From: DATGKD01 sp035294855
GTDB taxonomy: Bacteria > Actinomycetota > Acidimicrobiia > Acidimicrobiales > UBA8190
Length of the DNA: 26,142 nucleotides
Reading direction: 5' to 3'
Assembly: GCA_035294855.1 (NCBI GenBank)
Contig: DATGKD010000145.1
Coordinates: 1-26,142, forward strand
Positions 1-7,432 of the stretch are shown piece by piece (position 1 is the first letter of the stretch; every line of letters begins with the position of its first letter). Under the pieces are notes generated by a model. The model made no database searches and was not told the DNA's origin. It was given only the letters and a program-made list of their open reading frames with translations. The position numbers and the translations under genes were made by a program.

Positions 1-876
1 ACCACGTCGCAGGGATTCACATCCGAGGTCCTGACGATCGAGCACGACGGCCCCGTCGCCACGCTGTGGCTCGACCGGCCCGAGGCCCGCAACGCCATGG
101 GCCCGCCGTTCTGGAACGACCTCCCGATCGCCATGGCCGAGCTGTCCGACGAGCGCGCCGTGCGCTGCGTCGTCGTGGCCGCCAAGGGCCCGCACTTCAG
201 CGTCGGCCTGGACCTGAAGGCGATGGCGGGTTTGTTGGCGGGAGGTGGCGACCCGGCGGACGGTGCCGCGTCCGCAGCCGGCGACGGGCGAAATCCTGCA
301 TCCGCAGGAGCGCGCGCCTTCGCGACGCGGCCCGGCATCCTCCGCCTCCAGCAGGCCATCACTGCGGTGGCCGAGTGCCCCAAGCCGGTGGTCGCGGCTG
401 TGCACGGCTACTGCATCGGCGGTGGCGTGGACCTGATCTCGGCGTGTGACATCCGCCTGGCGAGCGAGGACGCCATCTTCTCGGTGCGCGAGACGCGTAT
501 CGCCATCGTGGCCGACCTGGGCAGCCTGCAACGCCTGCCGAGGATCATCGGCAAGGGCCATGTCGCCGAGCTGGCCTACACGGGCAAGGACTTCGCCGCG
601 TCGCGCGCCAAGGAGATCGGGCTGGTGAACGACGTCCTCGCCGATCAGGACGCCGTCGTCAAGGCCGCACAATCCCTGGCCGCCGAGATCGCCGCCAACT
701 CCCCCCTCGCCGTGCAGGGCACCAAGGCCGTGCTCAGCGCGTGCGAGGACAAGTCGGTGGCCGAAGGGCTCGACTACGTGGCGACGTGGAACGCCGGCTT
801 CCTGCCCACCGACGACCTCGTGGAAGCGATGGCCGCGTTCATGGAGAAACGCGCACCGCGCTTCGAGGGTCGCTGA
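1..876 (+). CDS. Crotonase-family enoyl-CoA hydratase / dienoyl-CoA isomerase, 5'-partial
   Basis: The frame is open from the first base, so the true start lies upstream of the window; the internal ATG at 97 would cut off the first beta strands and is not the start. The fold is crotonase: oxyanion-hole segments FSVGLDL (about 199-219) and GYCIGGGVDL (about 409-435). Three acidic residues, Asp at 430-432 (in GGGVDL), Glu at 490-492 (in FSVRET) and Asp at 514-516 (in VADLG), match the set known from delta3,5-delta2,4-dienoyl-CoA isomerase (ECH1). That makes isomerisation of dienoyl-CoA intermediates of unsaturated fatty acid oxidation more likely than simple hydration. The segment after the first oxyanion loop carries a Gly/Ala-rich insertion (about 235-320). 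The gene converges on the small cysteine-protein gene, with only 19 bp between stop codons. The family is certain; the exact reaction is inferred. Confidence 0.9.
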   Translation, partial: TTSQGFTSEVLTIEHDGPVATLWLDRPEARNAMGPPFWNDLPIAMAELSDERAVRCVVVAAKGPHFSVGLDLKAMAGLLAGGGDPADGAASAAGDGRNPASAGARAFATRPGILRLQQAITAVAECPKPVVAAVHGYCIGGGVDLISACDIRLASEDAIFSVRETRIAIVADLGSLQRLPRIIGKGHVAELAYTGKDFAASRAKEIGLVNDVLADQDAVVKAAQSLAAEIAANSPLAVQGTKAVLSACEDKSVAEGLDYVATWNAGFLPTDDLVEAMAAFMEKRAPRFEGR

Positions 877-880
877 GGAA

Positions 881-897
881 GAAGGGCTCAGCCCTTC
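881..897. terminator. Perfect inverted repeat between convergent genes
   Basis: GAAGGGCT, one C, then AGCCCTTC forms an 8-bp perfect inverted repeat (881-888 with 890-897). It begins just after the stop codon of the crotonase gene and runs into the stop codon of the converging minus-strand gene. There is no T-tract on either side, so it is not a textbook intrinsic terminator. Its position between convergent genes makes a bidirectional transcript-end hairpin the simplest reading. Confidence 0.4.
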
Positions 898-1255
898 AGC
901 GCCGGCGCCACGGCCAGCGTCGGCCCTGGCGCGTCGCTGTCCGGCGCTCGTTCTCGCGCTCGGCCCGCTGGACCTCGGCGAGGGTCTCGGGGACCACGGC
1001 GTCGATGATGTCCTCGGCCTCCTCGAGGAGCCGAACGACCTCGGGGCCCCCGGGACCGGGCTCGTCCTCGATCTTGGGCTCGACGAGCCCACCGCGGACC
1101 CAGCCGGCGTCGGCGAGCCGCACCTTGTAGGCCTGGCAGTCGTCGGGGCAGCGCCAGGGGGCTTCCGGGGCGAGGTCCAACTCGCAGAACCGCACCACCT
1201 CGCCGGTGGCGTAGGTGCGGCTCTGGAAGTGCTTGCACTCCTCGCGCATGGGCAC
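896..1255 (-). CDS. Small four-cysteine protein downstream of sufB (unknown function)
   Basis: A 119-residue protein. The GTG start at 1255 is chosen because GGGAGG (1264-1269) sits 8 nt upstream; an ATG two codons later is also possible but poorly spaced. The first 40 residues hold Cys7, Cys24, Cys36 and Cys40 (C-X16-C-X11-C-X3-C) plus His9, enough ligands for a metal or Fe-S site. The C-terminal half is acidic with a helical look (LLEEAEDIIDAV), and the extreme end is a very basic tail (RRWPWRRR). I do not recognise a named family. It lies 66 bp downstream of sufB on the same strand, probably in one transcript, so a role in Fe-S assembly or as an Fe-S client is possible but unproven. An overlapping frame (888-1238) lacks this cysteine pattern as well as the ribosome-binding site. 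Confidence 0.7.
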   Translation of the reverse strand: MPMREECKHFQSRTYATGEVVRFCELDLAPEAPWRCPDDCQAYKVRLADAGWVRGGLVEPKIEDEPGPGGPEVVRLLEEAEDIIDAVVPETLAEVQRAERENERRTATRQGRRWPWRRR

Positions 1256-1321
1256 GGCGTCATCCTCCCACCGGGAAACCGCCAGTGGAAGAGCGCGATC
1301 GCCCGGGACATCGGGACCGGA

Positions 1322-4300
1322 TCAGCCGACCGCGCCTTCCATCTGTAGCTCGATGAGCCGGCTCCACTCGACGGCGTACTCCATGGGAAGGGTGCGGATG
1401 ACCGGCTCGATGAAACCGTTCACGATCATGCTCATCGCCTGGCCCTCGGACAGGCCGCGGCTCATCAAGTAGAAGAGCTGGTCCTCCCCCACCTTCGACA
1501 CGGTTGCCTCGTGGCCGATCTGGGCGTCGCGCTCGGCGACCTCCATGTAGGGCTTCGTCTCAGACGTCGATTCCTCGTCGAGGATGAGCGCGTCGCAGCG
1601 CACGAAGCTCTTGGCGTGCTTGGCGCCCTCTTCGACGCGCACCAGGCCCCGGTACGTCGACAGCCCGCCGTCCTTGGAGATCGACTTCGACACGATGGTC
1701 GACGTCGTTTCCGGGGCGACATGGATCATCTTGGCGCCCGCGTCCTGGTGCTGGCCGGGGCCCGCGTACGCCACCGACAACACTTCACCCGACGCCTTCG
1801 GGCCCATGAGGTACACCGACGGGTACTTCATCGTAAGCCGGCTGTTGTGGACGATGAAGCCCTCTGAAACGAAGTTGCCGGTGCCTTCCACCTCGATGTC
1901 CCACGTGGGAACTTCCGCCCCCGGCTCGCCGACGGTCACCTTGCGGATCTCGACGGTCTCGGGCAGTACGATCTGCGACCGGCCCACCTGCCGGAACCAA
2001 CGACCGCTAGGCGCCGCAGCCGCGTGGGCAGCCTGCCGAAGCCGCTCGCTGACGCGCTGGAGAAGCCGGGGATCGCTAGGGAAGACAAGCGTGTGGCTTC
2101 CCCGAGACCTCGAGGTGTAGCCGAGGATCTCGACCGAGCGCTCGGCATCGTGCTCGGTGTGCAGACGGCACGGAATGCCGAGCGACGTCAGCACGTCGGC
2201 GGTGTCCTCGAGCAGAGGGCGGTTCACCGACTTGATGGACAGGAATCGACTCCCCTGGGGCGCACATCCGTCCGAATCGAGGTAACCGGCCACGAGCGCC
2301 AGGCGCTGGCTTTCGGGCAGGTCGAGCACCCACTCCGGAAGTCGCTTGCGATGCGCACCGGTGGCGAAGCCGTTCTCCTCGAAGAGGTCGGCCAACTCGA
2401 CACTGGACCAGCGGACCGTCACCCCGTCACGCCGCTCTTCCGGCGAGACACCGGGCATCAAACGATCCATGACCTCGATCAATCGACCGCGCGCCCGGTC
2501 CTCACGAGGGACGGAGAATGTGACCCGAGCGAACCGAGGACCGCCGTCCTTGGCGTACACCCGCTCGATCGAGCCGTCTCCCAGGAAAAGGCCGAACAAC
2601 CACATGACGTCGTCGGTCGTTTCCTCGAGGGGCACCATGCGCACACGCCGCGCTCGGACGCTTTCGAACGAGGTCGCGTACTGGTTGCCGCCTTTGAAGA
2701 CCCTCACCGCATCGCTCGTCTGGAGCTTATGGGGATTGCCGTAGTCGATCGAGCTCGCCGGCAGGATCGCCTGCTCGAGCTCGTCGGCGCGCCGGTATCC
2801 GAGCTCGTAACGACCCAGCTTCTTCGCTCGGGTGGCGTCGTAGCGATACGAGTAGAAGGGGTGGTTGTCTGTCACCCAGAGACTGCGGGCGCCCGAGCTC
2901 ACCTCACGCACTCGCTGGTAGCCCGAGAAGCGCTTCGCCGTCACCGTACGGAAACAGAGCTCCCCGGTCGCCTCGTCATACGACAAGACCTGTTCGCCGG
3001 GGCTGAGGAGCTCGATCGGTTTCACGCCGGCGGGCGTGGTCACCCGTGACCCTTCGGCCAGACAGCCGATGTTGCCGTCGATCCACTCGACATGCGCTTC
3101 TGCTTCGGCGCGCGCCCGCTTCGTGACGAGGTTGTACACATTGTTCGACCAGTTCTGGATGGTCGTGTACGTGATCCGGGAACCGGGAAGTGCGACGAGC
3201 TCGACGACAGCCGAGTGGAGTGAATCGGTCGAGTAGACCGGTGCCGAACATCCCTCGATGTAGTGCACCTGCGAGCCCTCGTCGGCGATGATGAGCGTCC
3301 GCTCGAACTGACCCATGTTCTCGGCGTTGATGCGGAAGTACGCCTGCAGCGGCATCTCGACGTTGACGCCCGGTGGGACGTAGATGAACGAGCCGCCCGA
3401 CCACACCGCCGAGTTGAGCGCCGCGAACTTGTTGTCGTTGGGTGGAATGATCGTTCCGAACCACCGCTTCACGATGTCGGGGTACTCCCGCACTGCGGTG
3501 TCCATGTCCGAGAACAAAACGCCTTGTGCCTCGAGATCGGCCCGATTGCGGTGAAAGACAACCTCGGAGTTGTGAACGACGAATCCCTCAGCCACAAAAT
3601 TGTGATGTCCTGCCACCTCAATATCGAATACAGGCTCAACGCCGACTGGTTCAATCGATTCAACCCGGATGAAACCGAGCATCCCGCTTGTTTGGGATCG
3701 GAAGCCCGTGCCCTTCACCGTACGGTACTGGTGGAAGAACTTCCGGCGATTCAGCCGGTCGCGCCGACGAGGGGACCGAACGGGAAGTTGATCGAAGCGT
3801 CCGCTCAACCTCAGATGGTACGCCTGCATGATCCGCTCGCGATCGAACGGATGGCGGTTGAGAACGTCGATAACGCTGCTCGTTCCGATGCCACACAGGG
3901 CAAGCAGCTCCTTGAGCTGGGCTAGGAGCCCTTGATTGGCGCTGCAGAACATCGCGTCCTTCGACGTGGCATGGTCACGCACATAGCCATCGGAATCGAG
4001 GAGTCCGGCCACAAGCGACAGACGCTGGGAGCGGGGCAGACCGAACACCCAGTCGGGAATCCGCTTCGTGTGTGACGTACCGCCAAGCCCGTTCAACTCG
4101 ATGAGCTCGGCGAGCGCAGCGGTCCCACGACCACGCAAACGGGATCCGTCCGCGGAGAGCGCCAACTCCACGCCGAAGAGCTCACGACTGACGCGACGGA
4201 TCTCGTCCACGAGCTCGGTGTCCGAACGATCAACAGCGATCTCGACGACCGGCCATCTGTCGTTGTTTCGCTTGAGGTAACCGTCTCCCAGGTAGACGCC

Positions 4301-5095
4301 GGCCCACCAGCAGAAATCGTCGGTCGTCGATTGTGGGAATCCGGCGGCCTCGGTGCGCTCGGGCAGGATCAGGGGTGCAGGCTGACCGAAATCGGGCGCA
4401 TCGGTGGCGATAGCAACGAGGTCGCCAATGTGAAGATCCTCGACTGGTACCCAGCGCGCACGGAACCGAGCGTGCTTGCGCCCCGGCAGACGCTCGTCTC
4501 GAAGTACCAGGAAAGGGTGGTTGGCGGAGGCGCCGATCGTACGACCCCTCGCCTTGATCTCGAAGACCTCTTTGTCGCCCGAGCTTCGCTGCGCGACAAC
4601 GCGGCCGCTCACAATCGCTTTGGTGTCCTCGTCGAGCGAGAACACCTCGTCGCCGGGTTCGAGCTCCTTGATGGGACGCATGCCCGAAGTGGTCCAGACG
4701 AGCGTCGACCCCCGCAAGCACTCGTACTGCGCGGTCACTCCAGCCAGGTACTTGCGCTCGGCTTCGGGGATGCCCAGCTTCTCGTATGTCGACTTGATCG
4801 ACTCGGGAAGGGCGTCCCAGTCCTTCACCTGACCTTCGGTCGGCTTGACGTAGTAGTAGATGTTGTCGAAGTCGAGGTCGGGCATGTTGACGGCGAACCA
4901 CGACGCCATCGGCTTCGCCATGAAACGCTTGAGCGCCCGCAGCCGGAAATTGCGCATCCAGTCGGGCTCGCCCTTCATGGCGGACATCTCCCGGACGATC
5001 TCCTCCGAGAGGCCCTTCTTGGGCTTGAAGACGTAGTCCTCGGCGTCGCTCCAGCCGAGCTTGTAACGGCCAAGATCGAGATCGGCGGTGCTCAT
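1322..5095 (-). CDS. sufB: Fe-S cluster assembly scaffold SufB containing two inteins
   Basis: A 1257-residue precursor. Extein residues 1-125, 510-677 and 1085-1257 join to a 466-residue SufB, a normal length for the family. SufB is the scaffold subunit of the SufBC2D complex that builds [4Fe-4S] clusters in the cytoplasm. Family signatures are IPPNDNKFAALNSAVWSGGS (551-570), FRINAENMGQFERTL (587-601), IQNWSNNVYNLVTKRA (646-661) and GHEATVSKV (1194-1202). Cys1167 (RCDAL) and Glu1196 (HEATVSK) correspond, from family knowledge, to the E. coli SufB Cys405/Glu434 pair needed for cluster building. Intein 1 is Cys126-Asn509 and intein 2 is Cys678-Asn1084; both are followed by Ser. The ATG start has GGAGGG (5101-5106) 5 nt upstream. 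No sufC, sufD, sufS or sufU is in the window. Unspliced protein could not fold as SufB, so splicing must be efficient. Confidence 0.97.
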   Translation of the reverse strand: MSTADLDLGRYKLGWSDAEDYVFKPKKGLSEEIVREMSAMKGEPDWMRNFRLRALKRFMAKPMASWFAVNMPDLDFDNIYYYVKPTEGQVKDWDALPESIKSTYEKLGIPEAERKYLAGVTAQYECLRGSTLVWTTSGMRPIKELEPGDEVFSLDEDTKAIVSGRVVAQRSSGDKEVFEIKARGRTIGASANHPFLVLRDERLPGRKHARFRARWVPVEDLHIGDLVAIATDAPDFGQPAPLILPERTEAAGFPQSTTDDFCWWAGVYLGDGYLKRNNDRWPVVEIAVDRSDTELVDEIRRVSRELFGVELALSADGSRLRGRGTAALAELIELNGLGGTSHTKRIPDWVFGLPRSQRLSLVAGLLDSDGYVRDHATSKDAMFCSANQGLLAQLKELLALCGIGTSSVIDVLNRHPFDRERIMQAYHLRLSGRFDQLPVRSPRRRDRLNRRKFFHQYRTVKGTGFRSQTSGMLGFIRVESIEPVGVEPVFDIEVAGHHNFVAEGFVVHNSEVVFHRNRADLEAQGVLFSDMDTAVREYPDIVKRWFGTIIPPNDNKFAALNSAVWSGGSFIYVPPGVNVEMPLQAYFRINAENMGQFERTLIIADEGSQVHYIEGCSAPVYSTDSLHSAVVELVALPGSRITYTTIQNWSNNVYNLVTKRARAEAEAHVEWIDGNIGCLAEGSRVTTPAGVKPIELLSPGEQVLSYDEATGELCFRTVTAKRFSGYQRVREVSSGARSLWVTDNHPFYSYRYDATRAKKLGRYELGYRRADELEQAILPASSIDYGNPHKLQTSDAVRVFKGGNQYATSFESVRARRVRMVPLEETTDDVMWLFGLFLGDGSIERVYAKDGGPRFARVTFSVPREDRARGRLIEVMDRLMPGVSPEERRDGVTVRWSSVELADLFEENGFATGAHRKRLPEWVLDLPESQRLALVAGYLDSDGCAPQGSRFLSIKSVNRPLLEDTADVLTSLGIPCRLHTEHDAERSVEILGYTSRSRGSHTLVFPSDPRLLQRVSERLRQAAHAAAAPSGRWFRQVGRSQIVLPETVEIRKVTVGEPGAEVPTWDIEVEGTGNFVSEGFIVHNSRLTMKYPSVYLMGPKASGEVLSVAYAGPGQHQDAGAKMIHVAPETTSTIVSKSISKDGGLSTYRGLVRVEEGAKHAKSFVRCDALILDEESTSETKPYMEVAERDAQIGHEATVSKVGEDQLFYLMSRGLSEGQAMSMIVNGFIEPVIRTLPMEYAVEWSRLIELQMEGAVG
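1844..3064 (-). mobile_element. SufB intein 2 with LAGLIDADG homing endonuclease
   Basis: 407 residues (678-1084), inserted between extein ...WIDGNIG and SRLTMKYP.... As far as I recall this is also where the Mycobacterium tuberculosis SufB intein sits. Splicing residues: Cys678 (CLAEGSRVTT); block B WVTDNHPFYS with Thr742 and His745; block F DIEVEGTGNF, where Gly1073 stands in the position usually held by His; block G IVHN with His1083 and Asn1084; and Ser1085 as the +1 residue. Endonuclease motifs are WLFGLFLGDGS (832-842; Asp840) and LVAGYLDSDGC (934-944; Asp942), both with the catalytic Asp. The two SufB inteins share only motif-level similarity by eye, so they look like separate acquisitions rather than a recent duplication. 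Confidence 0.95.
3569..4720 (-). mobile_element. SufB intein 1 with LAGLIDADG homing endonuclease
   Basis: 384 residues (126-509 of the precursor), inserted between extein ...GVTAQYE and SEVVFHR.... Splicing residues: Cys126 at the N-junction (block A CLRGSTLVWT); block B IGASANHPFLV with His193, where the usual Thr of TxxH is Ser190; block F DIEVAGHHNF with His498; block G VVHN with His508 and Asn509; and Ser510 as the +1 nucleophile. Between them is a two-motif DOD endonuclease: WAGVYLGDGYL (265-274; Asp271) and LVAGLLDSDGY (361-371; Asp369). Both catalytic Asp positions are kept, so the homing activity looks intact. Base composition in parts of this stretch, near 3550-3700 for example, looks less GC-rich than the flanks, in keeping with horizontal acquisition. 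Confidence 0.95.
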
Positions 5096-5160
5096 CGGTT
5101 CCCTCCGGCCTGGACCACCGGGCGCTTGCCCAGCCGTGACCGTCCTTCTCGGTATTTCTC

Positions 5161-5172
5161 CTATCTAGATAG
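5161..5172. promoter_or_regulatory. 12-bp perfect palindrome CTATCTAGATAG, candidate operator
   Basis: A perfect AT-rich palindrome lies in the 162-bp divergent region between sufB (66 bp from its start) and the oligopeptidase gene. AT-rich sequence (TATTTCTCC before, TAGTAACAACC after) surrounds it in an otherwise GC-rich region, so -10-like hexamers (TAGATA, TATCTA) on either strand overlap it. That is a sensible place for a dimeric repressor of sufB and/or the peptidase gene. I cannot match it to a known factor with confidence. Confidence 0.45.
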
Positions 5173-5257
5173 TAACAACCTGGTGGGACAGGGCGATCGC
5201 CCGCCGCGGATCTGCGATCATCCCCTGGTGGGCGTTCCAGATCCCATACCCGGGCCG

Positions 5258-7411
5258 ATGTCCCCCGATTCGGCCACCCCGCCCGTCGCCCCCCGCCGCC
5301 CGACGGTCCTCGAAGCCCACGGCGACCGGCGGGTGGACGACTGGTTCTGGCTCCGCGACCGGGACGACCCCGAGGTCACGGAGCTCCTCCGGGCGGAGAA
5401 CGCCTACACCGAGCAGATGACCGCCCGGCTGGGCGAACTCCGGGAGCTCCTCTTCGCCGAGTTCAAGGATCACATCGTCGAGACGGACCTGAGCGTCCCG
5501 GTGCGCAAAGGCCCGTGGTGGTACTACGCCCGCACCGTCGAGGGGCTGGAGTACCCCATCCATTGCCGGCTCCCCGTCGACGCCCCAGGACGCGACCCTC
5601 ATGCGCCTCCGATCCCGCCCGTCGACTTCTCCGACCGCTCCCCGGACGACTCACAGGTCGTGCGCCTGGGGCCGGACGAGCAGGTGATGCTGGACCAGAA
5701 CGAGCTCGCCGCGCAGCACTCCTACCTGCAGGTGGCGAACCTGTCGGTGAGCCCGGGGCACGGGCTCCTGGCGTACGCCACCGACACCTCCGGCGACGAG
5801 CGGTTTTCGCTACGGGTGCGGGACCTGGCGACCGGCACGGACCTGCCCGACGCCGCCGAGGGGACGTCGTACGGCGTGGCGTGGGCCAACGACGACGCCA
5901 CGCTCTTCTACACGCGCCCCGACGCCGCCAACCGGCCGTACCAGGTGTGGCGACACCTCATCGGATCGCCGGACGAGGACCATCTCGTGCTCGAGGAGCC
6001 GGACGAGCGGTTCCACCTCGGTGTGGGCCGTTCGAAGGACGGCACCTACGTCCTTATCGAGCTCCACTCCGAGGTCACGTCGGAGATATGGGTCGTCCCC
6101 GCCGACGATCCCGACACCGCCCCGCGGATCGTCGAGCCGCGCCGGCAGTCGGTCGAGTACAGCCTCGACCACCACGGCGGCACGTTCGTCATCCTCACCA
6201 ACGACGAGGCCGAGAATTTCCGGGTGGTGGCCGCACCCGCCGTGGATCCGGGGCGGGCGAACTGGCGGGAGGTGATCGCGCATCGCGAGGACGTGCGGAT
6301 CGAGGGCGTCGACGTCTTCGCCCGTCACCTGGTGAGCTACGAACGGCGCGACGGTGCCCCGAGGATCCGGGTGATCGCACTGCCAGCCGACGAAGCGGCG
6401 TTCGAGGGGCCTCTCCCCGACGGCTATCTGGTGCCCTGCCCGGAGACACCGTCTTCGTCGTGGGGCGGCGCCAACCCGGAGTTCGACAGCACGGATCTCC
6501 GCTACGAGTACTCCTCGCTCGTCACCCCTCGCTCGGTCTACGACCTCGACATGCGGACCGGCGCCGCCACTCTGCGAAAACGCCAGCCCGTGCGGGGCTA
6601 CGACCCGGCAGGCTTCGTCACCGAGCGCCTGTGGGCGACGAACCACGACGGCACGGCCGTGCCCATGTCAGTCGTGCGGCGAGCCGACGTCGTGGCCGAC
6701 GGGCGCGCACCCTGTCTGCTCTACGGCTACGGGGCCTACGAGCACAGCATCGACCCGGTGTTCTCGCCCTTCCGCCTGTCGCTGCTCGACCGCGGGTTCG
6801 TGTTCGTCATCGCGCACGTGCGCGGGGGCGGGGAGCTCGGACGCCGTTGGTACGAGGACGGCAAGCTCCTCGCCAAGCCCAACACGTTCTCCGACTTCGT
6901 GGCGTGCGCCGGCAAGCTCGTCCAAGACGGCTGGACGAGCCCGGACCGCCTCGTCGCCCGGGGCGGCTCGGCCGGCGGCCTCCTCATGGGAGCGGTCGCC
7001 AACCAGGCTCCTCAGCTCTTTCGGGCGATCGTCGCCGAGGTGCCGTTCGTCGACTGCCTGACGTCGATCCTCGACGCCTCGCTGCCGCTGACGGTCATCG
7101 AGTGGGAGGAGTGGGGCAACCCCGTCGAGGACCCTGCAATCTACGAAGTCATGAAGTCCTACTCGCCGTACGACAACGTGCGCGAGACCCACTACCCCGA
7201 CCTGTTGGTTACCGCCGGGTTGGAGGACCCCCGCGTCGGCTATTGGGAGCCGACGAAATGGGTCCAGAAGCTGCGGGCGGCGGACCCCTCGGCCCGCGTC
7301 CTCTTCAAGGTCGAGCTCGGCGCCGGTCACGCCGGGCCGAGTGGTCGCTACGGCTCGTGGCGGGACGAGGCCTTGGTCCTGGCTTTCGTGCTGGACGCGG
7401 TCACCGGTTAG
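5258..7411 (+). CDS. ptrB: S9A-family serine oligopeptidase (oligopeptidase B / protease II type)
   Basis: 717 residues from the ATG at 5258. The open frame continues far upstream over sufB, but that part is antisense noise; an in-frame GTG at 5228 is an alternative start. Order: N-terminal helical segment with VDDWFWLRDRDDPEV (about 27-41), a beta-propeller, then the C-terminal alpha/beta-hydrolase. Catalytic triad: Ser571 in GGSAGG, Asp657 in GLEDPRVGYWEP and His691 in GAGHAGPSGRY. HVRGGGELGRRWYEDGK is the typical S9A stretch before the nucleophile. Oligopeptidase B cleaves short peptides after basic residues, and the propeller excludes folded proteins. No signal peptide, so cytoplasmic. 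It converges on the next gene with 21 bp between. Symbol by family resemblance. Confidence 0.92.
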   Translation: MSPDSATPPVAPRRPTVLEAHGDRRVDDWFWLRDRDDPEVTELLRAENAYTEQMTARLGELRELLFAEFKDHIVETDLSVPVRKGPWWYYARTVEGLEYPIHCRLPVDAPGRDPHAPPIPPVDFSDRSPDDSQVVRLGPDEQVMLDQNELAAQHSYLQVANLSVSPGHGLLAYATDTSGDERFSLRVRDLATGTDLPDAAEGTSYGVAWANDDATLFYTRPDAANRPYQVWRHLIGSPDEDHLVLEEPDERFHLGVGRSKDGTYVLIELHSEVTSEIWVVPADDPDTAPRIVEPRRQSVEYSLDHHGGTFVILTNDEAENFRVVAAPAVDPGRANWREVIAHREDVRIEGVDVFARHLVSYERRDGAPRIRVIALPADEAAFEGPLPDGYLVPCPETPSSSWGGANPEFDSTDLRYEYSSLVTPRSVYDLDMRTGAATLRKRQPVRGYDPAGFVTERLWATNHDGTAVPMSVVRRADVVADGRAPCLLYGYGAYEHSIDPVFSPFRLSLLDRGFVFVIAHVRGGGELGRRWYEDGKLLAKPNTFSDFVACAGKLVQDGWTSPDRLVARGGSAGGLLMGAVANQAPQLFRAIVAEVPFVDCLTSILDASLPLTVIEWEEWGNPVEDPAIYEVMKSYSPYDNVRETHYPDLLVTAGLEDPRVGYWEPTKWVQKLRAADPSARVLFKVELGAGHAGPSGRYGSWRDEALVLAFVLDAVTG

Positions 7412-7432
7412 CGCCGCTCGCCCGCGAGGGGC

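Noticed and set aside
2024..3049. 341-residue plus-strand frame inside sufB
   Set aside because: Antisense shadow of intein 2; Arg/Glu-rich composition without motifs.
1322..5095. sufB as a pseudogene or a fusion with foreign domains
   Set aside because: The frame is intact throughout, both insertions have complete splicing motifs, and the exteins rejoin to a normal-length SufB with its key Cys and Glu.
4331..5257. Plus-strand open frame continuing upstream of the oligopeptidase over sufB
   Set aside because: It is antisense to clear SufB/intein coding sequence and has no S9 homology; the peptidase domain begins after the ATG at 5258.
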